A stretch of DNA of 28,969 bases, from positions 1-28,969 of the forward strand of contig CAZRNB010000024.1 of NCBI GenBank assembly GCA_964601355.1, in the 5' to 3' direction. A model generated the notes under the pieces. The model ran no database searches, was not told the DNA's origin, and worked only from the letters and a program-made list of their open reading frames with translations. Below, piece after piece: positions 1 through 8,851 of the stretch. The translations under genes and the position numbers were made by a program. This DNA is from CAZRNB01 sp964601355. Its GTDB lineage: Bacteria; Planctomycetota; Phycisphaerae; Sedimentisphaerales; Anaerobacaceae. The first letter of the stretch is position 1; each line of letters begins with the position of its first letter.

Positions 1-1013
1 CAAAAGCGGTCTTTCCAGTTGATAAGCCCGTGAAGCTGGTCATTTTGAAAGTTTATTGAACCTGTCAGATTGAATTTCGGATACAGGTCGGCTGTCGCTA
101 CGCCTATACGGGCAGTGGCACCGTGTATCCCGGCTTCGGCACGCCTGATATCAGGGCGGCGTCGAAGCAATTCGGATGGAATACCAATTGGCACTTCCGG
201 CGGAGTTGCAGGAATAGAATTTGTTGGTGACAGTTCCTTTAGCAGCGCCGCCGGCTCAAGCCCGAGCAATACACTTAAGTTATAAATCGCTTGTTGAGCA
301 ACTGCTTCCATCTGTGGTATTTGTGAAGCTGTCGTCGCTACTTGCGCATCAGCATTAGCAACATCCAATGTGCCTACAATCCCGCCTTGAAACTTTTTGT
401 GCGTCAGGTCGGCGGTCTTCTGCTGGGCCGCGAGATTATTGCGGGCAATGACTATCTCCAGCTGAAATCCGCGAAGTTCAATATAGTTAAGCGCGACCTC
501 TGACACGAGAGTTACCAAAACATCCCGATGGTCTTCCACGGCAAACTGGACATCCGCATCGGCTGCTTCGACGCTTCGCCGGACACCACCAAATACATCC
601 AGCTCCCATACCGCATCCAAACCTGTCTGAAATAAGTTTCGTGTCGGGGCGTCGGGATTACCCAAAATCGGGATTCGACCACGCGTGTATGAGCCTGTAG
701 CATCTGCCATCGGCCACAATCCCCCGGCTGCAATACCTCTGGCTGCCCTGGCTTGTCGAATTCGAGTTTCTGCCTGGAGCAAATCCAAATTTGATTGTAT
801 TGCCCTTTCCACCAAAGAGGTAAGATTCGGGTCATTAAATCCTGTCCACCAGTAAACAAGGTCTGCATAATCTGATGAATCTTTTATCGAGGTTGTACCC
901 ATCCAAGTTAATGGCACATTTGCTTGCTGTGGATGATAGTTTGGCCCGACCGGCCCACCGCTTGGCACCTCCTTCACATTTATTGTGCTGCCGCACTTGT
1001 ATATGGCCTTCAC
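1..1013 (-). CDS. RND efflux outer-membrane factor, NodT/OprM family (3' partial, 5' end doubtful)
   Basis: The minus strand is open from a stop at 1026-1028 to the window edge, so the C-terminal part of the protein lies outside. Translation shows VGPNYHP, then WWTGFNDPNL and AIQSNLDLLQAETRIRQA, then LNYIELRGFQ, LLGLEP and RRRPDIRRAE. These are the ordered landmarks of the outer-membrane factor (OEP) family, which forms the trimeric exit duct of tripartite efflux pumps. Family members usually carry a signal peptide ending in a lipobox Cys just before VGP(N/D)Y. Here the ~25 codons upstream are hydrophilic and hold only an isolated Cys with no lipobox. The start is therefore uncertain: TTG 1019, GTG 1013 and GTG 977 are all possible. 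The 5' end may have been lost when the downstream sugar cluster arrived. The family call is secure; that the gene is functional is not. Confidence 0.85.
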   Translation of the reverse strand, partial: MKAIYKCGSTINVKEVPSGGPVGPNYHPQQANVPLTWMGTTSIKDSSDYADLVYWWTGFNDPNLTSLVERAIQSNLDLLQAETRIRQARAARGIAAGGLWPMADATGSYTRGRIPILGNPDAPTRNLFQTGLDAVWELDVFGGVRRSVEAADADVQFAVEDHRDVLVTLVSEVALNYIELRGFQLEIVIARNNLAAQQKTADLTHKKFQGGIVGTLDVANADAQVATTASQIPQMEAVAQQAIYNLSVLLGLEPAALLKELSPTNSIPATPPEVPIGIPSELLRRRPDIRRAEAGIHGATARIGVATADLYPKFNLTGSINFQNDQLHGLINWKDRF

Positions 1014-1074
1014 TGCCAAATAAATTTATGTTATCCTCTGACAAAACATAATATTTCTTTTATAAGGAGTTATC

Positions 1075-3597
1075 ATGAACACACAACAATCTAAAATTCG
1101 CTTCATCTGCTTCACAGCCATCATGACGGCTAGCGCGTGGGCTTTGCACGCCGCGGCGCCAGTATCCGCTGCCACGACAGCCCCCACGCCCGTCAATGCC
1201 GTCATCAATGCCGGCAAAACGTTAGCTCCCATTAATCCCAACCTCTATGGCATGTTCATCGAACACGCCGGCAGCCTCGTGTACCGCGGCATGTGGGCTG
1301 AGATGATCGACGACCGCAAGTTCTACGACCCCATCACCGCCAAATTCAATACATTCGAGGTGAAGGCCGTCTCAGACGCATCGGTCGTCGCTTTCAATGC
1401 TTCAGAGTTGGCGGAACCTTTTTCGGTCGCGGCGGTTCGCATACCTGAAATCAATGAGCCGCCAATCTGGAGAGACCCGTTGCAGCCATTGCAAGCGCGC
1501 GAGAATGATCTGATCCGCCGGATGTCGCTGGCGGAGAAAGTCGCACAGTTGCAGAACGAAGCGCCCGCAATTTCACGGCTTGGTTTTCCCGCGTATAACT
1601 ATTGGAATGAAGCCCTGCATGGCGTTGCAAACAACGATATCGCCACGGTTTTCCCGGAGCCAGTTGGAATGGCCTCTACGTGGAATCCGGGTTTGCTTCA
1701 TCAGGAAGGAACCGTCATTGGCATCGAAGGCCGTGCGAAGTTCAACGATTACATCTCGAAGCACGATGGAAACTCTAAATGGTGGACCGGCCTGACCTTC
1801 TGGACTCCGAACATCAATATCTTCCGTGATCCCCGCTGGGGCCGCGGCCAGGAAACCTACGGTGAAGACCCCTATCTCGCAGGTGAGATAGCCGTGGAGT
1901 TCATCAAGGGAATCCAAGGTGACGATCCCAACTACATACTGGCGATGGCTTGTGCGAAGCATTATGCAGTTCACAGCGGACCGGAGCGGGATCGCCATCG
2001 TTTCAATGCCGAGCCATCTGAACGCGATTTGTATGAAATGTATCTGCCGCAATTCGAGCGGGCGGTGCGCGAGGCGAAAGTGGGCGGTGTGATGAGCGCT
2101 TATAATGCGGTTTACGGCGTGCCTTGCAGCGCCAGTACGTTCTTGCTCGACGATCTGTTACGCAAACAATGGGGTTTTGAGGGTTATGTCGTTTCAGATT
2201 GCAGTGCGATCAATGATATTTGGAACAGAAGGGCACATCAGTACGTCGATACCCCGGAAGAAGCTGCGGCTATCGCGGTGAAGGCCGGATGTAATCTCTG
2301 CTGCGGTGGTGATTACAACGCCTTGGTGCAGGCCGTTCAAAAAGGGTTGATCAGCGAGAAGGAGAGCGACCAGGCCCTGTATTACACCTTGTGGATCCGT
2401 TTCCGTCTCGGCCTGTTTGATCCGGTCGAGAAAGTCCCTTATTCGAAATACACCATCAAGGACAACGACACGCCCGAACACCGGCAGGTGGCCCTGGAAT
2501 TTGCGCGGCAATCCCTGGTGCTGCTGAAGAACGACGGCATCCTTCCGCTCGACCGCTCCAAGATCAAGCGGATTGCTGTCATCGGCCCCAATGGCAAATC
2601 GATATCTATGCTACATGGCAATTACCACGGATCAGCTTCGCATCCGGTCTCAATTCTGGACGGTATCAAGCAAGTGGCCGGGACGAACATCGAAGTCACT
2701 TTTGCCCAAGGATGTCCGATCACCACCAGAACCGAACGGGGCATTGCAGCGTGGAGTAAACAGGATAACGATACAACCCGCTCAGTGCAGGAGCTCTACG
2801 AAGAAGCCCTCAGCCATGCGGCGAATGCAGACTTGATCATTTATGTCGGCGGCATCACTCCGGCACAGGAAGGCGAAGGATTCGATCGTGATTCAATTGA
2901 ATTACCAGAAGTGCAGGGAAAACTCGTGCAGGCGCTCCATGTTACCGGCAAGGCGGTGGTCATGGTCAATTGCAGCGGGTCAGCGATAGCGCTGCCGTGG
3001 GAGGCGGAGAACCTGCCGGCGATTTTGCAGGCGTGGTATCCCGGCGAGGAAGGCGGGCGAGCGGTAGCCGAGGTTTTGTTCGGCGATGTCAACCCATCCG
3101 GCCATTTGCCGTTGACCTTCTACAGAGCTACAGCGGACTTGCCAGACTTCACGGATTACTCAATGACCAACCGCACCTATCGGTATTTCAGCGGCAAGCC
3201 CCTCTACGCGTTCGGCCACGGTTTGAGTTACACCAAGTTCGATTACAAGAGCGGCAAGTTGAAATCGAAGAAAATTGCCTCCAATGGCACGGTGAAAGTG
3301 ACATTCACAGTGAAGAATTCCGGCAAATGCGACGGCGATGATGTGGCACAAGTTTATTTCCGTCACGTCAATTCAAGCGTTCCACAACCGAAACTCGCCC
3401 TGTGCGGTTTTGTCCGTGTGCATCTTAAGCGTGGCAAATCCCAAAAGGTCACGATTGAAGTTCCCGCCGAACGCCTGCGCTACTGGGATACGGAGAAAAA
3501 ACAATACGTGGTTGAACCTGGGAAATATGAGATCCTCGTCGGCGCGGCGTCGGACGACATCAGGCTGAAATTACCAATGACAATAACCACTCGGTGA
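1075..3597 (+). CDS. GH3 beta-xylosidase/beta-glucosidase-like enzyme with a GH51-derived N-terminus
   Basis: 840 codons; ATG 1075 follows the strong ribosome site AAGGAG (1064-1069). Residues 1-33 form a signal peptide. Residues ~34-89 copy the start of the neighbouring GH51 enzyme (LYGMFIEHAGSLVYRG), which a GH3 protein does not need. From ~residue 131 a full GH3 follows: the (beta/alpha)8 domain with FPAYNYWNEALHGV (172-184), AKHYAVHSGPE (294-304) and the nucleophile motif VVSDCSAI (Asp375); the second domain with the EGEGFDR block, where the acid/base Glu is expected; and a C-terminal fibronectin-III-like domain. The WNEALHGV and SDC signatures resemble bacterial exo-xylosidases of GH3, so release of xylose from xylo-oligosaccharides is the likely role; beta-glucosidase activity cannot be excluded. 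First gene of a same-strand run of five hydrolases. Residues ~90-130 match nothing I recognise. Confidence 0.92.
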   Translation: MNTQQSKIRFICFTAIMTASAWALHAAAPVSAATTAPTPVNAVINAGKTLAPINPNLYGMFIEHAGSLVYRGMWAEMIDDRKFYDPITAKFNTFEVKAVSDASVVAFNASELAEPFSVAAVRIPEINEPPIWRDPLQPLQARENDLIRRMSLAEKVAQLQNEAPAISRLGFPAYNYWNEALHGVANNDIATVFPEPVGMASTWNPGLLHQEGTVIGIEGRAKFNDYISKHDGNSKWWTGLTFWTPNINIFRDPRWGRGQETYGEDPYLAGEIAVEFIKGIQGDDPNYILAMACAKHYAVHSGPERDRHRFNAEPSERDLYEMYLPQFERAVREAKVGGVMSAYNAVYGVPCSASTFLLDDLLRKQWGFEGYVVSDCSAINDIWNRRAHQYVDTPEEAAAIAVKAGCNLCCGGDYNALVQAVQKGLISEKESDQALYYTLWIRFRLGLFDPVEKVPYSKYTIKDNDTPEHRQVALEFARQSLVLLKNDGILPLDRSKIKRIAVIGPNGKSISMLHGNYHGSASHPVSILDGIKQVAGTNIEVTFAQGCPITTRTERGIAAWSKQDNDTTRSVQELYEEALSHAANADLIIYVGGITPAQEGEGFDRDSIELPEVQGKLVQALHVTGKAVVMVNCSGSAIALPWEAENLPAILQAWYPGEEGGRAVAEVLFGDVNPSGHLPLTFYRATADLPDFTDYSMTNRTYRYFSGKPLYAFGHGLSYTKFDYKSGKLKSKKIASNGTVKVTFTVKNSGKCDGDDVAQVYFRHVNSSVPQPKLALCGFVRVHLKRGKSQKVTIEVPAERLRYWDTEKKQYVVEPGKYEILVGAASDDIRLKLPMTITTR
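1183..1341 (+). repeat. Direct repeat, copy 1 (5' end of GH3 gene)
   Basis: Positions 1183-1331 are identical base for base to 3757-3905. One mismatch (1332/3906) is followed by nine more identical bases; identity stops at 1342/3916. Upstream, the signal-peptide and ribosome-site parts (about 1060-1182 and 3630-3756) are also alignable but clearly diverged. The repeat period is 2574 bp, a multiple of three, so the two reading frames are in register. Confidence 0.95.
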
Positions 3598-3648
3598 GAC
3601 AATTGAAACATCATACTATGAACCTTATATTAAAAGGAGTTTTTCACT

Positions 3649-5784
3649 ATGAACACTCGAAAACTGAAAATTCGCCTCATCCACTTAATAGCCATCCTGA
3701 CGGCCAGCGTGTGGGTCCTGCACGCCGCAGTGTCAGTTTCCGCTGCCACAACAGCTCCCACGCCCGTCAATGCCGTCATCAATGCCGGCAAAACGTTAGC
3801 TCCCATTAATCCCAACCTCTATGGCATGTTCATCGAACACGCCGGCAGCCTCGTGTACCGCGGCATGTGGGCTGAGATGATCGACGACCGCAAGTTCTAC
3901 GACCCAATCACCGCCCAGGCCGGGTCCACACAACCGGGTGCACGCGGCGGTCGAGGCGGTCGCTTTGGTGGCCCTGCTCGCTGCTGGACCCACGTCGGCC
4001 CGGCTGAGTCCGTTACCATGGACACCCGATATGTCTATGTCGGCGACCACTCGCCTGCGGTCACACTGAGTCCCACGGAACCCCGCGGCATCCGTCAGGC
4101 GGGTCTTACCCTCATGTGCGACAAAGCCTACACCGGCCGAATCATCCTCGCCGGTGATTCTGCCGCCCAGGTGACTATTAGCCTCGTGTGGGGAACCGGC
4201 GATGCTGACCGCCAAACGCTTACCATCAGCAAGCTGACCCCCGCTTACACCAAATTCCCCCTTACCTTAAAATCACCGGTTGATGCAACCGATGCCCAGC
4301 TTGAAATCACCGCCACCGGTCCCGGCACCCTGCGAATCGGCGCAGTCTCGCTGATGCCCGCTGACAATGTCGAGGGCTGGAGGCCCGAGGTCATCACCGT
4401 GCTCAAGTCCCTTCGCTCCGGCGTCTATCGCTGGCCCGGCGGCAACTTCGTCTCGGCCCACGACTGGCGTGACGCCATCGGCGACCCCGATCAGCGCCCG
4501 CCCATCTGGGACCCCGTCTGGAGCGCTCTACAACCTAACGATGTCGGCACCGACGAATTCATGACCCTGTGCCGGCTCGTGGAGGTCGAACCCTACATCA
4601 CCGTCAACTCCGGCTTCGGCGAAGCCCGTTCCGCCGCCGAATATGTCGAGTACGCCAACGGCCCCGTCACCACCCGCATGGGCGCGATGCGCGCAGCCAA
4701 CGGCCACCCCGAACCTTATCACGTCAAGTTCTGGAACATCGGCAACGAAATGTGGGGTGACTGGCAGTTCGGCTATATGCCTCTTTCCCAATATGTGCAC
4801 AAGCACAATCTCTTTGCCAAGGCCATGCGCAAAGTCGATCCCAATATCATCCTCATCGCCGACGGTGCCATGCCGGACACCATGACCGGCTCCAAGATGT
4901 CTTTGAAACTGGGCGACAAATTGATTCCCAATTACCTCGGGCCGGCCGATTGGACGGGCGCCATGTTTCTCAATTGCCTCGACTACATGGACATGATCAG
5001 CGAGCACTATTACAACTATAACTCCCACTTTGATCTGGCGCTCGCAAAGCAGGTGCCCAACGATCCCAACGAGCCTCTCGTTGACTGGATGCGTCGCCCG
5101 GCCAACCACATCCGCATTAAGTACGAAGCCTATCAGGAATACCTAAACCGTATCCCTGCGCTTAAGAACAGGCCTGTCCCCATCGCGCTGGATGAATACG
5201 CCTACGCCGGCGGCGGTCGCGGCGGCGGCAATTATAAGGTCGTTCCCGCTTATGCGTGGAATTTCCACGAGATGTTCCGCCACTCCGACCTCTACCAGCT
5301 TGCCGCGTTGACCTTTGTCACAGCCACATACAGCGCCGCCCGCGGCGAGGCTATCCTCAATCCCACCGGTATGCTCTTTAAGTTCTATCGCGACTATTAT
5401 GGCACCATTCCCGTGGAGACTACAGGCAACTCTCCGCAACCAAAACCCAAGGACCTCCCTGGCGGCGAACAGCCCGTCGTCCACGCCGGCAGTGACACCT
5501 TCCCGTTGGATGTGGCCGCTGCCTGGACGGCCGATCGTAAGGCCCTGACCGTCGCCGTCATCAACCCAACCGAATCCGCCCAAATCCTGAGCCTTCACAT
5601 CCGCGGCGCCGAGCTCTCCGGCAAAGGCACCCTTCGCTGCATGGCCCCGCCGAGTCTCACCGCCAACGTGGTGGTCGGCCAGGAACCAGGCGTCAAGATC
5701 GAAGAACAAACGCTGGATGCCATCCCCACGAGCCTGACTTTCGCCCCCTTCAGCGTCAATATTTATGAATTCCCGGTGAAATAA
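3649..5784 (+). CDS. GH51 alpha-L-arabinofuranosidase, exported
   Basis: 711 codons; ATG 3649 lies 9 nt after AAGGAG (3634-3639). Signal peptide ~1-33. The N-terminal NPNLYGMFIEHAG motif (~54-66) and RWPGGNF (261-267) are GH51 hallmarks. KFWNIGNEMWG carries the acid/base Glu367, and PIALDEYAYAGG the nucleophile Glu516. A carbohydrate-binding-like beta domain lies at ~112-237 and a C-terminal beta-sandwich after ~600, the usual architecture. A Gly/Arg-rich low-complexity stretch (~95-108) links the N-terminal strand to that domain. The expected reaction is removal of terminal alpha-L-arabinofuranosyl groups from arabinoxylan or arabinan. The gene lies 51 nt after the GH3 stop and 38 nt before GH62, consistent with one transcript. 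Codons end mostly in C or G, unlike the AT-richer genes beyond 11 kb. Confidence 0.94.
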   Translation: MNTRKLKIRLIHLIAILTASVWVLHAAVSVSAATTAPTPVNAVINAGKTLAPINPNLYGMFIEHAGSLVYRGMWAEMIDDRKFYDPITAQAGSTQPGARGGRGGRFGGPARCWTHVGPAESVTMDTRYVYVGDHSPAVTLSPTEPRGIRQAGLTLMCDKAYTGRIILAGDSAAQVTISLVWGTGDADRQTLTISKLTPAYTKFPLTLKSPVDATDAQLEITATGPGTLRIGAVSLMPADNVEGWRPEVITVLKSLRSGVYRWPGGNFVSAHDWRDAIGDPDQRPPIWDPVWSALQPNDVGTDEFMTLCRLVEVEPYITVNSGFGEARSAAEYVEYANGPVTTRMGAMRAANGHPEPYHVKFWNIGNEMWGDWQFGYMPLSQYVHKHNLFAKAMRKVDPNIILIADGAMPDTMTGSKMSLKLGDKLIPNYLGPADWTGAMFLNCLDYMDMISEHYYNYNSHFDLALAKQVPNDPNEPLVDWMRRPANHIRIKYEAYQEYLNRIPALKNRPVPIALDEYAYAGGGRGGGNYKVVPAYAWNFHEMFRHSDLYQLAALTFVTATYSAARGEAILNPTGMLFKFYRDYYGTIPVETTGNSPQPKPKDLPGGEQPVVHAGSDTFPLDVAAAWTADRKALTVAVINPTESAQILSLHIRGAELSGKGTLRCMAPPSLTANVVVGQEPGVKIEEQTLDAIPTSLTFAPFSVNIYEFPVK
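3757..3915 (+). repeat. Direct repeat, copy 2 (5' end of GH51 gene)
   Basis: Partner of 1183-1341. Here the sequence is native: it encodes the N-terminal beta-strand and FIEH motif region of a GH51 arabinofuranosidase and continues into the rest of that enzyme. This makes the GH51 gene the likely donor. Confidence 0.95.
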
Positions 5785-5822
5785 TGACTGAATCTGATAA
5801 ACCAATAGAAAGGAATTTTGCT

Positions 5823-6893
5823 ATGAACAAACCTGTGTTCTCATGGCTCGCTGTTGCGGTACTGATATCTGGTAACGCTCTTCTTACTTTCGCTGCTGCA
5901 ACCCCCCAGACCCAGTCTGCTGCACCGGCAACGGTCAGTGCGGACGCTCCCAAGCTGCCCTTTACCACGCCGCTACAGTGGAAATCCACTGGTTTGCTGA
6001 TCAAGCCGGTTTCAGACGAAACGCACAATCTCGTGTCCGTCAAAGACCCAACGGTCGTCCGTTACAACGACAAATGGCACGTCTATGCGACTACCGCCAA
6101 TACTCAAGGCAATTGGAGCATGGTCTATCTTAGTTTTTCGGATTGGGCGGAGGCCGCTAATGCCAAGCCTTATTACATTGACAACAATCCGAACCTGCGC
6201 GGCTATCACTGTGCCCCGCAAGTCTTCTACTTCCGCCCGCACAAGAAGTGGTATCTGATTTACCAATCTCAGCCGCCGCAGTATTCAACCGCCGATGACC
6301 TCTCCAAGCCGGAAACCTGGACCAAGCCGGAGAGCTTCTTTGACACCAAGCCGGCCAGCGCCCCGCGGCTCTGGATCGACTACTGGGTGATCTGCGACGA
6401 TACGCATGCCTACCTGTTTTTCACCGGCGATAATGGCCGCGTGTATCGCAGTCGTACCAGGATCGAGGACTTTCCCAAGGGCATGAGCGATCCGGAAGTT
6501 GTCATCGAGGGCCCACGAAATGACGTTTTTGAAGGAAGTATGACCTACAAGATCAAGGGCACCGGCACCTATCTGACATTGGTTGAGGCCATCGGCCCGG
6601 CACGGTACTACCGCGCCTGGACATCCGACCGCCTCGACGGCGAATGGACGCCCGTTCCGGATGCAGACACGTGGCAGAAGCCCTTCGCCGGGATCAACAA
6701 TGTTAGCTTCAAAGACGGTGTGACGCCCTGGACCCGGGACATTAGCCATGGAGAGCTGATTCGCGACGGATATGATGAAACGCTGACCATTGATCCCAAC
6801 AACCTTCAACTTCTTTACCAGGGTCGTGATCCGGCGATTAACGTGCGCTACGACCAGTTGCCCTATCGACTGGGGTTGCTGAGCCTGGATTAG
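5823..6893 (+). CDS. GH62 alpha-L-arabinofuranosidase, exported
   Basis: 356 codons from ATG 5823, chosen because AAAGGAA lies just upstream and the protein then opens with a normal signal peptide (MNKPVFSWLAVAVL...). An in-frame ATG at 5784 overlaps the GH51 stop and would add 13 hydrophilic residues. The mature part matches GH62, a five-bladed beta-propeller of clan GH-F: VKDPTVVRYNDKWHVYA with Asp75, WSMVYLSFSDW, WIDYWVICDD with Asp186, and the Glu237 motif in VFEGSMTYK. These are the three acidic residues expected of the inverting mechanism. GH62 enzymes remove single arabinose branches from arabinoxylan, so this complements the GH51, which prefers smaller products. A GC hairpin (6890-6917) overlaps the stop codon but has no T tract, so I do not call it a terminator. 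Confidence 0.92.
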   Translation: MNKPVFSWLAVAVLISGNALLTFAAATPQTQSAAPATVSADAPKLPFTTPLQWKSTGLLIKPVSDETHNLVSVKDPTVVRYNDKWHVYATTANTQGNWSMVYLSFSDWAEAANAKPYYIDNNPNLRGYHCAPQVFYFRPHKKWYLIYQSQPPQYSTADDLSKPETWTKPESFFDTKPASAPRLWIDYWVICDDTHAYLFFTGDNGRVYRSRTRIEDFPKGMSDPEVVIEGPRNDVFEGSMTYKIKGTGTYLTLVEAIGPARYYRAWTSDRLDGEWTPVPDADTWQKPFAGINNVSFKDGVTPWTRDISHGELIRDGYDETLTIDPNNLQLLYQGRDPAINVRYDQLPYRLGLLSLD

Positions 6894-6998
6894 GCCGCGA
6901 GGTGAGTTTGCGGCTAATGGGTCTGTCCATATTCGGGCTGCCCAATGGCGGAGTTCGAAAACCAAAAACGCATTGGTCTATGAAATAGGAAGCCGACT

Positions 6999-8762
6999 AT
7001 GAAAGAAATGAAACTTGTTAGATATGGAATGCAGTGGACGACCGCCGTCGCGTTGCTGGCGGCAATCGCCGGTTGCGCGACACGACCCTCGCTTGCGCCA
7101 ATCCCCGCGGTTCCGACGCCGCAGGCACAGGACAGCGTGCCAATGGGCGACTGTAGATCGTTCCCCGAAATGAAGCTGGATATCCCGGTGGCCCCCGGGC
7201 TTTTTGAGCCGACATGGGAATCCATCGAGAAGAATTATCCTGGCGAACCTGCATGGCTTCGCGAGGCGAAGTTCGGCATCTGGGTTCACTTCGGCCCGCA
7301 ATCCGCTGGCGAGAGCGGCGACTGGTATGCGCGCAGGCTCTATGCCCCTGGCACGAGTGCCTACAGGAATCATCTCAAGAAATACGGTCATCCGTCCGAG
7401 ACGGGCTACAAGAAGGTTCTGCGTGATTGGAATCCGACCAAGCTCGATCCCGCCGCATTGACGAAGATTTATCTCGATGCGGGCGCGCGCTTCCTGATGA
7501 TCCAGGGCGTGCATCACGACAACTTTGATCTGTGGAACTCGCATTACCAGCCGTGGAATTCCGTCAACCTCGGACCGAAGCGCGATCTGATTGGCGAATG
7601 GGCCAAGGCGTGTCGGGCGGACGGCATGCGTTTTGGCGTCACGTTCCATCATGAATACACCTGGTGGTGGTGGCAGACCGCATTCGGAAGTGACAATGAA
7701 GGCGACAAGAAAGGTGTTCCTTACGATGGAAACCTTACACTTGCCGATGGCAAGGGCAAATGGTGGGAAGGATTTGATCCCCGCCTGCTATACGGCATTA
7801 ACCTGCGCGAATACAGGGGTGTGGCCAGGGCCGCTTATACCGATTGGTCGCCGGCGCCGGCTGGCATATTCACGAATCACCTGGACTACGCCAAGTGGTA
7901 TGCCACGCAGTGGGCATTACGGATGATGGATGTGGTGGATCAATACGATCCCGACTTTATCTACACCGACGGCACTGTTCAGCAGCCGTTCAGTGGCAAC
8001 GGTACAGGCACGGGCATCAAGGCCGACGCCATGCAGCGGGTCATTGCCGATTTCTACAATCGCGCGCTACAGCGTCGTGGTCAGGTGGACACCTTCGGCA
8101 TTGTGAAATTCCGTCACAAGACCAACGGTACGGTGACCACCGAGGAATTCGGCGTTCCTGCCAACATCAACACCAACGAGCCGTGGATAGCGGAAGCGCC
8201 GGTGGGTGATTGGTTTTACGCGCCGGGCTTCACCTACGATTCGGGGATGATGATCCGGTACATCATCGAAGCCGTGTCACGCGACGGCAACGCGGCGTTG
8301 TGCATTTCGATCCTGCCGGACGGCTCGCTGGACGAAGGCAGCCAAAAGATGTTGAAGGAAGTCGGTGCCTGGATGCGTCGAAACGGCGAAGCAGTTTACG
8401 GAAGCCGCGCCTGGACAATTCCCGGTGAGGGGGAACAGGTAAACGGCAAGTTGAAGATGCTTCCTGGAGGAAAACTGGAACGTCGCCATGCAAACTTCAA
8501 GTTCAGCCCTCAGGACTTTCGTTTCACGGTCGGTAAAAACGACGCGCTCTATGCGTTTTGCATGACCATGCCCGCGCCCGGGACGCAGTTGAAAATCAAG
8601 TCGCTCGGCACGGATGCGAAATACTTGGGCCAGCCGGTCAAAACAGTGAAGCTGCTCGGGCACGACGGCGAACTGCAATGGAAGCAGGAAGCCGACGGCC
8701 TCATGATCACCTGTCCGGCGGAAATGCCGTTCGCGACGTCCAGTGTATTCAAAATCGAATGA
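6999..8762 (+). CDS. GH29 alpha-L-fucosidase-like lipoprotein
   Basis: 587 codons; ATG 6999 is preceded by AGGAAG. The N-terminus has a hydrophobic stretch ending in the lipobox AIAGC, so Cys26 should be lipidated and the enzyme anchored to a membrane. WLREAKFGIWVHFGPQ (86-101) and GDWYARRLY are the N-terminal signature of GH29, followed by GARFLMIQGVHHDNFDLWNS and the strand IYTDG carrying the probable nucleophile Asp324. A C-terminal beta-sandwich follows ~residue 490. GH29 members release alpha-L-fucose from glycans; plant xyloglucan, arabinogalactan or algal substrates are all possible. The acid/base residue varies in this family and I cannot place it by eye. It follows GH62 after 105 nt and is probably co-transcribed. 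Confidence 0.9.
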   Translation: MKEMKLVRYGMQWTTAVALLAAIAGCATRPSLAPIPAVPTPQAQDSVPMGDCRSFPEMKLDIPVAPGLFEPTWESIEKNYPGEPAWLREAKFGIWVHFGPQSAGESGDWYARRLYAPGTSAYRNHLKKYGHPSETGYKKVLRDWNPTKLDPAALTKIYLDAGARFLMIQGVHHDNFDLWNSHYQPWNSVNLGPKRDLIGEWAKACRADGMRFGVTFHHEYTWWWWQTAFGSDNEGDKKGVPYDGNLTLADGKGKWWEGFDPRLLYGINLREYRGVARAAYTDWSPAPAGIFTNHLDYAKWYATQWALRMMDVVDQYDPDFIYTDGTVQQPFSGNGTGTGIKADAMQRVIADFYNRALQRRGQVDTFGIVKFRHKTNGTVTTEEFGVPANINTNEPWIAEAPVGDWFYAPGFTYDSGMMIRYIIEAVSRDGNAALCISILPDGSLDEGSQKMLKEVGAWMRRNGEAVYGSRAWTIPGEGEQVNGKLKMLPGGKLERRHANFKFSPQDFRFTVGKNDALYAFCMTMPAPGTQLKIKSLGTDAKYLGQPVKTVKLLGHDGELQWKQEADGLMITCPAEMPFATSSVFKIE

Positions 8763-8851
8763 GGGCTTTATGACGTGCGCCTGCTCAAGCCCGGTACTCC
8801 GGAAATTCTTTCTTTTTAACTAATACCGATTTAAATAGGATGGATAAGTCT

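Noticed and set aside
1038..1066. CTGACA-17-TATAAG promoter-like match before the GH3 gene
   Set aside because: The -10 box would overlap the ribosome site AAGGAG, leaving no room for it in the transcript; the promoter must lie elsewhere or is weak.
4528..5109. Long minus-strand open frame (193 codons) inside the GH51 gene
   Set aside because: Antisense shadow of a GC-rich gene with strong codon bias; no ribosome site or domain. The same applies to minus-strand frames at 5143-5805, 6285-6965 and 6978-7652.
8791..8820. CCGG-TACT-CCGG followed by a T-rich stretch as a terminator between GH29 and GH43
   Set aside because: A four-base stem is too weak, and the T stretch is broken by other bases.
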